DNA of 64,000 nucleotides from Balanoglossus misakiensis. Taxonomy: Eukaryota; Hemichordata. The notes beneath the pieces are model-generated. The model searched no databases. It was not told where the DNA came from and saw nothing but the letters and a program-made list of their open reading frames with translations. Of the stretch, positions 1 through 12,500 are shown piece by piece. The stretch's first letter is position 1. Every line of letters starts with the position of its first letter. The position numbers were made by a program, and so were the translations under genes. The stretch spans positions 1,550,001-1,614,000 of the forward strand of contig CM082586.2 of NCBI GenBank assembly GCA_040954595.2, written 5' to 3'.

Positions 1-349
1 TACACATCATTTGGCAAATATAATAAAGTTTCGTAATTTACTTCAGCAGATGCCTACATCATTGTGCGATTTATGGAAATATACATTTTTATCCGGCAAT
101 AATTTTCCTTTTCCGCAATGATGTGGTGTACAAAAAAATTACATGTAACTGTACAGCAACATGTTGGGTGAAGTGTCGGTATTGGTCAATTTGAGCCTTT
201 CACAATGTCTTCTAATGACCATGTGTTGGCGCACTTTTAGGTAGATCTCAACTTTCCGTGGTATTGTGGCTGAATTTGCAAGGGAGAGGGGGGGGGCGTA
301 GAGTTTGAACATAGGCTAATATCCATCACAATGGGACTTATCCTTACAG
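1..349 (+). other. intron of the mucin gene
   Basis: I see no coding exon here. The stretch ends in a pyrimidine-rich acceptor with CTTACAG at 343–349, and carries a run of G just before position 300. An upstream exon, presumably the VWD of the D2 unit, should lie outside the window. Confidence 0.6.
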
Positions 350-514
350 CGTGTCACTCTGTGGTCAACCCGGAACTTTACTACGAGAACTGTCGCCGAG
401 ATGTGTGCGCATGTCAAGTCGGCGATTGCCACTGCCAAAGCCTGGCCGACTACGCCTACATTTGCGCCAATGGGGGCGCTGTGCTCAACTGGCGAGAATC
501 AACTTCTGCTTGTG
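350..514 (+). CDS. mucin exon: end of a C8 domain (D2-like unit)
   Basis: The exon encodes a Cys-dense peptide with the spacing ENCRRDVCAC..GDCHC...LADYAYIC, which is the second half of a C8 domain as found after VWD domains. C8 modules form part of the disulfide-rich D assemblies that direct mucin multimerisation. The exon enters in phase 1 and leaves in phase 1 (GTAAGT at 515), so it joins the TIL exon at 1049 to make an Ala codon. The VWD that should precede it is outside the window. Confidence 0.8.
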
Positions 515-3462
515 GTAAGTTCAATTCCAAGCTTAAATTCAGTTCTTCAGTAAAGTTTGTATGTTGACCTAAACAATACAAGTACATGTAGTAAAATAAG
601 TATTGCTGCTTCACTCTGTGATTTCACACAAAATGTTTAATTTTATCGACACAGAAAAATGATTATAAATAAGTAAATAAATATATAAAACTAAGTAAGC
701 TTCCAGAAACCGGATCATTTGCTGCGTTTCGATTTTGTTTCGGTCCATATTGTCACAGTTACTAGAATGTGCGCATATATTTGAATCTGTACAGTTGCCA
801 AGTCCTTGTACCTTTAACTAGAATTTTTTTCACCAATGGACTTTTGACAGTCCTAAAAAGTTAATTTTGAACCTTTATTTGTTATCATTATCAGTGTTTG
901 TGTGATTTGCCATCGATTTAGTGCCTACTTCGGTCTTTTAAACCAACTCGTCAATCTAATTAATTTGACAAATGAAAAGTTTGGAATGGGAGCCACCAGT
1001 CACGATATTCCCCGGCCTCATAAATCAGGACCCTTTTATCGATTTCAGCCGTCACATGCCAATATGGCCTGGTGTACAACGAATGCGAATCGGTGTGCAA
1101 CACGTCTTGTCACTCGCCAGCACCCTGCGACAGCGAGTGCGTGCCCGGATGCACGTGCCCAGATGGCATGGTGAAGACTCGCCAAGGCAATTGCGTTGTC
1201 CCTGGCAACTGCCCGTGCGAGCACAATGGCGCGGAATACCAGCCCGGTGACATCATCAACAGGGGGTGTGGATATTGGTGAGTGCAGTGCACGAATTTGA
1301 TCCTTGACAAGATGTCTGCTTTTAAATACATACTTGATTAATAAGCCTAGAAAGGTGTACGTCTATATATATGCCTACGGAATTCAGTTGTAAGGATATG
1401 CTTATTTGTGACCGACTGTTAAAGCTACGCATTGTCATTGCAGCGAATGTGGCGGAGGGGAATGGGACTGCGTCGGCGTCGACTGTCCCGACAACGAGTG
1501 TCCGGTCAACCAGGTGTACACGAACTGCACTACCACGTGCCCGGTCACGTGTGCGAACATGCACCAGCACCAGGGCTGCAGTCCGGCCACTTGCGAGTCC
1601 GGCTGCCAGTGCAACAACCAGACAGTTTGGAACGGATATGAGTGTGTGCCCCCGAGCAACTGCCCGTGTCACCATGGAGGGCGCAGTTATCAACACGGAC
1701 AAACGATACAGGTTGACTGCAATAAATGGTAAGTTTCACAATTTATTTTCAAGAACAGGACCCGAAAAAAAAATCCTCCTGGGCTATGGTAGATATTGTG
1801 AGGTATATACCTGTCATGGACATGTCCGCGACTTCTGTGTGAAAGCAAACATGTTCAATAATGTACATGTATAAATAGAAAGATTGTTATAGAAATACAG
1901 ACCCTCTCCAATGCCAGCGTTTATTTTCTTGTTTGTTAACTACAGTCGGTGTGACGGAACTCAGTGGATTTGCGATACGCAAGAATGTCCAGGTAATTAT
2001 GATTCTGCTGACGAGTTAAAACCCGACTCTAGTTGAGTCACGCGACCTGCGACCTATGTTAACTTCAACTTCGTGCCGGAATCATTTTATTTGTATATCG
2101 CCGTTAATTGATAACGGATAAATGAGATTTTACGATCACCGTTTCGCTCGCATTCTTGTTTCGTAGGCACGTGCGCGGCTTGGGGTGATCCGCATTACAA
2201 CACATTCGATGGCAAGGTGTTCGAGTTCCAAGGAGCGTGCAGCTACGTGTTATCCCGGAGCACAACCAGCAATCCTGTTTACTTCGACATCGTCGTGGGA
2301 AACGTGCCATGCGGAACAAGTGGCGTCACATGTACCAAAGACATAACGGTTAATATCGGTAAGATGAATACAATTTGTCCACGTGCACGAAAATACATCT
2401 GTCATGTGAAATTATGATAGTACCAATAGTAGCAACCGTACAAGTCGATCTCATATAACATGTATCTTAATTTTCTCTCTTTTTTACATGAAATATTAGG
2501 CACAGGCTCCTCTAGACACCAACTTCGCCTTGTAAAAGGCGCGCCACCGGAAGTGACGTACGGAGATGGGCCTGGTTTTGCTCTGAGCGAAGTTGGGCTG
2601 TTCCTGTTCGTTCACACATCCATTGGTTTGACGATGCTGTGGGATCATGGAACGAGGGTGTACGTCAAGCTGACGCCCGACCACAAGGGACTGGTAGGTC
2701 GCTGTTTACACATGCGCCAGGTTGTCGTTCTGTGAAGGACCAAAGGTGGTAAAAACTGGCAGGAGAGTCTATTGTCCGCCATGTTGTCACGTGGATCAAT
2801 TATTACAAACACTGAAATGGTCTGTGTGATTCTAACTTCTCGTGGTATTTTCTCTAGGTTGAAGGCCTGTGCGGCAACTTTAACGACGATCAAAACGACG
2901 ACTTCGTAACCCCTTCTGGAGGTTTCCCGCTGACCCTTCCAGAAGAATTTGGCAACAGTTGGAAAGTAAGTTAGGATCCAAGCTTCATCTTCCGACACGT
3001 TATAACTTTAGGCAAAACACTTCGTCAGTTTAATACTAACACTTTTGGTTCCCTTGTCAATTATCTTCCTTTCTCCCCATATCTCTCCATGCAAATAAAT
3101 CAATCATTAGGTTGTGGATTACTGTCCGGACGTTCCAGTCATCCCAAGCACATGCGCACTCCACCCGGAGAGGGTCAACTGGGCGAAAAAGAGCTGCAGT
3201 GTCATCAAATCTGAACTTTTCAGACCCTGTCACAGCGAAGTCCCGTATCAAAGTTTCTACGCTAAATGTGAATACGACGCATGTGGCTGTGATTCTGGTG
3301 GAGACTGCGAGTGTTTGTGTACGGCTATTGCCACCTACGCCCACGAATGTAGCATGAAAGGTGTTCATATCAAGTGGAGAAGCCAGCAATTGTGTCGTAA
3401 GTAAACCTCTGCTTTCGTAAATACAAGTCTGTCTGTCTGTCTGTCTGTCCGTCCGTCCGTCC

Positions 3463-3500
<38 letters not shown>

Positions 3501-6500
3501 AACATAAATACTGTCTACATTTCATATTTCAGCCATTCAGTGCGAGGGATGTTTAACATACAGTCCGTGTATCTCCGTGTGCAACCAGACATGTGCCAAT
3601 TATTACAGACGGGGAGATGACAACGAGTGCTATGACGTTTGCGTGGAAGGTTGTGAATGCCCGTATGGCGAGCTCTGGGATGGTACTGAATGCGTGACCG
3701 AGTGTCCCACGTTGCCACCAACTACAGTTGTTCCAACGCAGCCAACCACACCACAGACCACGACTATGGAACCAATCACGACGCCCAATCCGGAATGCGA
3801 TTGTCTTTGCGAATGGACTGAGTGGATGGATGATGAATTCGGCGAAAAGGTAGACGCAGATGGACCAGGGGAATTTGAACTTACGCACGACCTTAGGAAC
3901 CATTACAATTTCTGTGCGACCCCCGTAGAAATCCAGTGCGCGTTGACTGTAGAACCGCACCTTCCATATGACAGAACTGGCCAAGACTTGACGTGTGAGG
4001 TAAACCATGGACTGCAGTGTTTTCACGACGACCAAATGCCACCGTTATGTTACAATTACGGTGTCCGTTTTCTGTGCTGTGAAGAGGGCTGTGACTGTAC
4101 AATGGAGCCACCAACGCCAGAAATCCCTACGACAGATGCAACAACAACGGATGTTGTCCCATCGCATACCTTCAGCACTGATTCTACAACAGTGACTACT
4201 ACAGTGACAGGCACCACGACACCATCGTGTCCATGCTGTGAATGGTCAGAATGGATGGATGACGATAAAACGAAAGAAAACATCACAAATGCAGACGGAG
4301 AGTTTGAGCTTCAAGTTGACTTGAGGAGGTACTATGATTTCTGTGAATCTCCCGAGGACATTCAGTGTCGATTGGCAACAGATCCACATCTTCCATATGA
4401 TCAAACTGGACAGGATGTTTCCTGCAAGGTGAATCCAGGATTCGAGTGTTTGCATGATGACCAAAGACCACCCGTATGTTATGACTATGAAGTACGTTTC
4501 CTTTGCTGTCCGACACCGTGTATCTGCGAGACTACACCCATGCCAACAACAATTGTGTCAACGACCAGTAAAACTACAACGGCGGAGGTTCCAACAACAT
4601 CCCCGCCAACCACCACCACCAAAACAACAACAACGCCACCTACGACTGCACAGAGCACCACAAGAATTCCGACCACACAGTCGACAACCACCACTGTGCC
4701 TACCACGACCCCGGAAGAAACGACCACCACTGCTACAACATCCAGCACGACAACTGCTACACCGCCAACCACAACCATCTCCACGACAACCTTTGCAACT
4801 ACGAGTAAGACCACAGCTTCCACAACAGAGTTTTCAACAACAGCCCCAGAGCCACCCACAACTACACAGAGTACAACTAGTATGCCATCTACAGTGTCAA
4901 CAACTGCCACGATACCCACCACAACAACGGAGGGAACGACCTCTAGCAGTACAACAACAGAGACTGTTGCTACAACAGTCCCATCACCAACAACAATCAT
5001 TTCCACAACAGAAGGAACAACAACAACAATAAAAACAACACAACCCACAACGACTTCGACCACCGAGGTTACAACACCAACCAAGACGACTCCCCTAACC
5101 ACAACAGTTGGCTCAACTCCTCCTTGCAGCTGTTGTGAATGGACCGAGTGGATGGATGACGATTTGGATAAAGAAGACATAACAAACGAAAATGGGGAAT
5201 TCGAACTGACGGTCGAGCTTAGGAATCTCTACAATTTCTGTGACACACCAGTATCTATTCAGTGCGCACTTGCAGTAGAGCCCCACATTCCATATGACCA
5301 GACTGGACAGGATCTAACCTGTGAAGTACAACATGGCTTACAGTGTTTCCACTCATACCAAACGCCACCGTTATGCTACAACTACGCTGTTCGTTTCTTG
5401 TGCTGTGCACCTGATTGCGGTTGTACAGAACCACCGAGGGAAACCACAACGGCAGTGACGACAGAGCCACCTGAACCAAACCCAACCACAATCAGCTCAG
5501 TTACTGCAATTTCAACAGTGACAGGCACCACGACACCATCTTGCCCATGCTGTGAATGGTCAGAATGGATGGATGACGATAAAACGAAAGAAAACATTAC
5601 AAATGCAGACGGAGAGTTTGAGCTTCAAGTCGACTTGAGGAGGTACTATGATTTCTGTGAATCTCCCGAGGACATTCAGTGTCGACTGGCAACAGATCCA
5701 CATCTTCCATATGATCAAACTGGACAGGATGTTTCCTGCAAGGTGAACCCAGGACTCGAGTGTTTCCACGATGACCAAAGACCACCCGTATGTTATGACT
5801 ATGAAGTACGTTTCCTTTGCTGTCCGACACCATGTGTCTGTGAGCCAACAACCACAACACAATTGCCAACAACAACGCAAACAACAACAACACCAACAAC
5901 AACAACAAGAACAACTATATCGCCAACGACCACAACCTCAACAACGGCTAGTGAGACGACCTCATTACCAACTACAAGGTCTACTACAGTGCACACTACT
6001 TCAACTTCTGAACCAACCACAACATCGCAAACAACGCCATTGCCAACAACAACTGTCCAGTCTACGACCAGCGGTCCAAGCACCACCACTATTCCAAGTA
6101 CCACATCAACAACTACGGCTCCACCAACAACCACAACCCCCACAACGCCATCACAGCCAACGACAACTGTGACAACGACAACATCACCGTCGACAACCGC
6201 ATCAATTCCAACTACCACAACATCATCACCGACAACATCATCACCACCAACAACCACAACAACACAACTTCCAACAACCGAGACAACAACATCGCCTGCG
6301 ACCACAACATCATCGACAACAACCAGTGAGACGACCCCAATAACAACCACACGACAAACTACCATACACACTACTACAACATCTGCACCACCTCCAACAA
6401 CATCAACATCGCAAACAACGTCATTGCCAACAACAACTGTCCAGTCTACGACCAGCAGTCCAACCACAACCACTATTCCAAGTACCACATCAACAACTAC

Positions 6501-9500
6501 GGCGCCACCAACAACCACAACGCCCCCAACCACATCACTGCCAACGACGACTGAAACAACCACATCTCCAACAACCCCATCAATACCAACTACCACAACA
6601 TCATCACCAACAACAACATCTTCAACAACAACATCATCACCAACAACTACAACACAATTGCCAACAACCACATCAACTACAACACAATTGCCGACAACCA
6701 CAACATCAACAACAACATTGTCAACAACCACAGCATCCTCGACAACAACTAGAGAGACGACCTCAGTACCAACTACAAGGGAAACGACACTACACACTAC
6801 TTCGACACCCTCACCACCAACAACGTCATTGCCAACAACTACTGTTAAACCTACGACCAGCAGTCCAACCACCAGTATTCCAAGTACAACATCAACTACA
6901 GCAATGCCACCAACAACTACAACAGAAGGCACAACAAAACTAACAACAACAGAAGCAACAACAACGCCATCAACCACGGATAAAACCACCAGAAGTACAA
7001 CACCACCATTTACAACACACCCAACCACAATGACGTCATCAACAACGATTCCTACAACAATGCTCACTCCACCACCTTCACCGGATTTGTGTAAGTATGC
7101 TAAGACCTAAAAAAGTTTATCACAGTTCCCTTTGTGTGAATGGTGTGTGTTTGTCTTTTTAAGGACCGTGCATTGTATTTCGTTTGTCGATAGGTTAGAG
7201 ATTCCAATCTGCTCTGCTTTTATTAACAGGTTTGTGCTATGCTTGGGGTGATCCGCATTATGTTAGTTTTGATGGAACGTGGTTTTCAGACCAGGGCAAC
7301 TGCACCTACATCCTTGCACGTCCACAGTCATCCCGCAGCTTCGTAGTTCTCATCACCAATGTTGAATGTGAGGATATGCCCGGTACTTCTTGTACCGTGA
7401 GCATGACCATATTGTACGATGGTCATACTTTGGTCGTCCTTAGTGATTATACAGTAAGTGTCTGATGCCTCTTTTTTCATCTCTTGCACCAATTGACAGA
7501 GTTAGTTGTGTCTCTCGCAATGAAATCTGTGGCCGGCGCTATATCCTATTTGCAGATAGTGCGTGTGTTATAATGATGAAAGTCAGTTCCACAGATATTC
7601 TCCGTAGACTCGCGATAATGCATTTGGCTTATCTTAAACGTAACGAATATTTTAGGGTGTGTGTTCTTTTGTTTAACTTTGTGATATTTTTCTCTTAAGG
7701 TGGAATATGACGGCGTTGTTTACAGACCTCCAAGGGATCGCACTCATCACCAGGACGGTATAGACATTACGATATCTGGTACACAGACTATTGTTATGAT
7801 CAAGTCGGTTGGCCTGGAAACTCGATTCGAGCCAATCTTCCATACCTTTAGCGTGGCTGTACCATATTACTGGTATTTCAATGATACGGAGGGTCTTTGT
7901 GGTGAGTAGCTGATAACAAAACTATATTTATTAAAATGTTGAGAAATGCTAAGATGCTTAAGTGTTTATGTCTTTTGCCTAACTGTATCGTGTTTGGTTC
8001 TGAAGTGTAGTTTTAATGACGAACTAATTCCTGCAAGTCACGTGTTCTTTTTTCCACCACAGGTCCGTGTAATAACGACACCAGCGATGACTTCATGCTT
8101 AGAAACAAGACCATCGTGGAAGATGTGAAGGATTTCGTTGAAGATTGGGAAGAAAATGGTAACGGAACTTGCACTTTACCGGGACCGGAACCATGTATTT
8201 TACCGAACCAAACACACTGTGATTACCTGTACCTTGACCCCTTCAGGGAATGTCATGCCTACATAGACCCGGCTCCATATTACGATGTGTGCATATTTGA
8301 TGTACAAGCTGCTAACTGTACTGATGACGGTGCCTGCGACACACTGGCATACTATGCGAGGAGATGTTCGGAAATAGGAATATGTCTCGATTGGAGAACG
8401 GACGAAGTCTGCTGTGAGTGTATTTTACATCTACATCCCTGTTTAAAAATAAAGCGCACGTTATGTTCTATCCACATATACTGATTCAACCCAACACAAG
8501 TTAAAGTCTCCTCTTATATTGTTCAGTATGTAGAAATAAATTACTTCTTCTTTTTATGTGTGCATTTACAGCGCCTGGTGATTGTCCCGAAGGGTTAATT
8601 TACAAGGAGTGTCAGCCAGTATGCAATAACACAGCAGATGTCTGCAATGTCAATTGGGATGTTTGTTCATCACAGCCGTCTAGGGGCTGTTTCTGTCCAG
8701 ATGGAACATACTCAAAGAACGGCACCTGTTGTTGTAAGTAGACTGTTTATCAAAGTTGACGCACATCTTATGATTTTGTACAATAAATCTACCCTTGTCC
8801 ATCAAACGTGATATAAAATGGATATTTTGTTTCCCAGTCATCTTTTGGCATATAACAGTAGGTAAATAAAGCGAAGGCAACTGAGTTCGATAATTGTGCC
8901 ATTTGGCGATAGGCAAATCCTAAAATCATATACACGTGGATGGCAGTTTCGATCGCGTATTGCAGTTAATTTCTTCATATGTGAAAGACATTCTAGATAA
9001 CTCATTTGATTACTGAATTTGTTTTGCAAGATTTCAAACCATAGACACCAGTATGTTCAATCTTGTTATATACCTATGTTACAAGAAATAGTGTACAAGT
9101 ATCTATTTTGACTGGGAGACGAGAAACATTTAGCAATTTTTTGGAATCTCATGCTTCTTCTGTTTTTTTTAAGCCTGTGAGGAATGTCCTCAACCCACAC
9201 CACCGTGCGAGACGAAAGAAATTATTGTCATCGATAACGGAGGATGCTGTCCAGAATACGAATATATCTGCAGTAAGTGTTGTTCACATCTCCCGTTTGG
9301 GTATACACATTACAAAATTACAAACTTGCCTTCAAGAGTAACTTTCTTGAGCTAGCCGATGTTTGACTTTACTCTGATCAAAATTGAAACATTTCCGTGG
9401 TTCCTTACATATGTTGATTTATGAGGGGGCACTTTACAATGAAGGTAGCCATGTAACATATATATGACACGTGCATGGCATCGAATAATTTTTTTCTAAC

Positions 9501-12500
9501 GAGGAATTCAAATATTTTCATTTAAAATTTCCACACTGTAAAGATGTATTTTGTTCTTCTGACGAACCAACACAACTAGACAAGTGGCAACAATGTTACG
9601 AAAACAAAATATGTTCGTAACCACCATCATGTCATAAACCTGTAATTTTCTTCGATTTTTCTGTCAGAACCATCGACTGTCCAACCTACGACCAGCAGTC
9701 CAACCACAACCACTATTCCAAGTACCACATCAACAACTACGGCGCCACCAACAACCATATCACCCACAACGCCATCACAGCCAACGACGACTGTGACAAC
9801 AACAACATTGCCAACAACCACATCGTCAACAACAGCACCGCCAACAACTACAACACAATTGCCAACAACCACAACAACTACAACACAATTGCCGACAACC
9901 ACAAGATCAACAACAACATTGTCAACAACCACAGAATCATCGACAACTAGTGAGACAACCTCAGTACCAACTACAAGGGAAACGACACTACACACTACTT
10001 CGACACCCTCACCACCAACAACGTCATTGCCAACAACTACTGTTAAACCTACGACCAGCAGTCCAACCACAGGTGTTCCAAGTACAACATCAACTACAAC
10101 AATACCACCAACAACTACAACAGAAGGCACAACAAAACTAACAACAACAGAAGCAACAACAACGCCATCAACCACGGATAAAACCACCAGAAGTACAACA
10201 CAACCATTTACAACATACCCAACCACAATGACGTCATCAACAACGATTCCTACAACAATGCTCACGCCACCACCTTCACCGGATTTATGTAAGTATGCTA
10301 AGACCTAAAAAAGTTTATCACAGTTCCCTTTGTGTGAATGGTGTGTGTTTGTCTTTTTAAGGACCGTGCATTGTATTTCGTTTGTCGATAGATTAGAGAT
10401 TCCAATCTGCTCTGCTTTTATTAACAGGTTTGTGCTATGCTTGGGGTGATCCGCATTATGTTAGTTTTGATGGGAAGTGGTTTTCAGACCAGGGCAACTG
10501 CACCTACATCCTTGCACGTCCACAGTCATCCCGCAGCTTCGAAGTTCTCATCACCAATGTTGAATGTGAGGATATGCCCGGTACTTCTTGTACAGTAAGC
10601 ATGACCATATTGTACGATGGTCATACTTTGGTCGTCCTTAGTGATAGAACAGTAAGTGTCTGATGCCTCTTTTTTCATCTCTTGCACCAATTGCATAAAA
10701 ATTGACAGAGTTTGGTGTGTCTCTCGCAATGAAATCTCTGGCCGACGCTTTATCCTATTTGCAGATAGTGCGTGTGTTATAATGATGAAAGTCAGTTCCA
10801 CAGATGTTCTCCGTAGACTTACGATAATGCATTAGGCTTATCTTAAATGTAACGAATATTTTAGGGTGTGTGTTCTTTTGTTTAACTTTGTGATATTTTT
10901 CTCTTAAGGTGGAATATGACGGCGTTGTTTACACACCTCCAAGTGATCGCACTCACCACCAGGACGGTATAGACATTACGTTATCTGGTACACAGACTAT
11001 TGTTATGATCAAGTCTGTTGGCCTGGAAACTCGATTCGAGCCAATCTTCCATACCTTTAGCGTGGCTGTACCATATTACTGGTATTTCAATGATACAGAG
11101 GGTCTTTGTGGTGAGTAGCTGATAACAAAACTATATTTATTAAAATGTTGAGAAATGCTACGATGCTTAAGTGTTTATGTCTTTTGCCTAACTGTATCGT
11201 GTTTGGTTCTGAAGTGTAGTTTTAATGACGAACTAATTCCTGGAAGTCACGTGTTCTTTTTTCCACCACAGGTCCTTGTAATAACGACACCAGCGATGAC
11301 TTCATGCTTAGAAACAAGACCATCGTGGAAGATGTGAAGGATTTCGTGGAAGATTGGGAAGAAAATGGTAACGGAACTTGCACTTTACCGGGACCGGAAC
11401 CATGTATTTTACCGAACCAAACACACTGTGATTACCTGTACCTTGACCCCTTCAGGGAATGTCATGCCTACATCGACCCGGCTCCATATTACGACGTGTG
11501 CATATTTGATGTACAAGCTGCTAACTGTACTGATGACGGTGCCTGCGACACACTGGCATACTATGCGAGGAGATGTTCGGAAGTAGGAATATGTCTCGAT
11601 TGGAGAACGGACGAAGTCTGCCGTGAGTATAAAGTATTTCCCACCTACATTCCTGCTTAGAAATAAAGCGCACATTATGTTCTATGCACATACATATACA
11701 TATACATATACATATACATGTATATACTGATTAAAACCAACACATCTTAAAGTAACATATTATATTTTTCAGTATATATAAATCAATAGGTTCTTCTTTT
11801 GATATGTACATTTACAGCGCCTGGTGGATGTTCCGAAGGGTTAATTTACAAGGAGTGTCAGCCAGTATGCAATAACACAGCAGATGTCTGCAACGTCAAT
11901 TGGGATGTTTGTTCATCACAGCCGTCTAGGGGCTGTTTCTGTCCAGATGGAACATACGCCAAGAACGGCGCCTGTTGTTGTAAGTACACTGAAGTATTCC
12001 CATTCATAAGACTGGTTTGAAACAAAGGCACATTCGATTAAGTAGAATAAGAACGCAAGATAGTCGAAGCCAAATTTGAGACGAATAGGTCGTATTGGCG
12101 ATTTTTATGTATCGACTGATTGTATTACGGAAACCAAAATTTAATTGACTGACTACGGGTGGGCATAGTCTGAAATATAGTTTGCAGTGTGCAGATGTGA
12201 ATTACAAAACACCGTGAAGTTACATGAGCAAGTTATGTTATTAATAAAACAACTCTTATTTTTATCTGACAGCATGTGAGCAGTGCCCTCAACCTACACC
12301 TCCTTGCACAGCGATTGAAATTATTGTCATAGATAATGGCGAGTGTTGTCCAGAATATGAATATGTATGCGGTAAGTGTCGACAATGAAAACCACCCTGA
12401 AATTTGACACTTTTTAACGCCATAATCAACTTGTCGTAATTTTTCACAAAAAATAAAATTTCCCCGTACAATGCTATGGCTCTGCGAATTTGGTGCTCTT

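Noticed and set aside
4485-7067. Long valine-rich frames on the minus strand
   Set aside because: They are the antisense of Thr-rich mucin codons (ACA/ACC becomes TGT/GGT); the plus strand has matching domains and splice sites.
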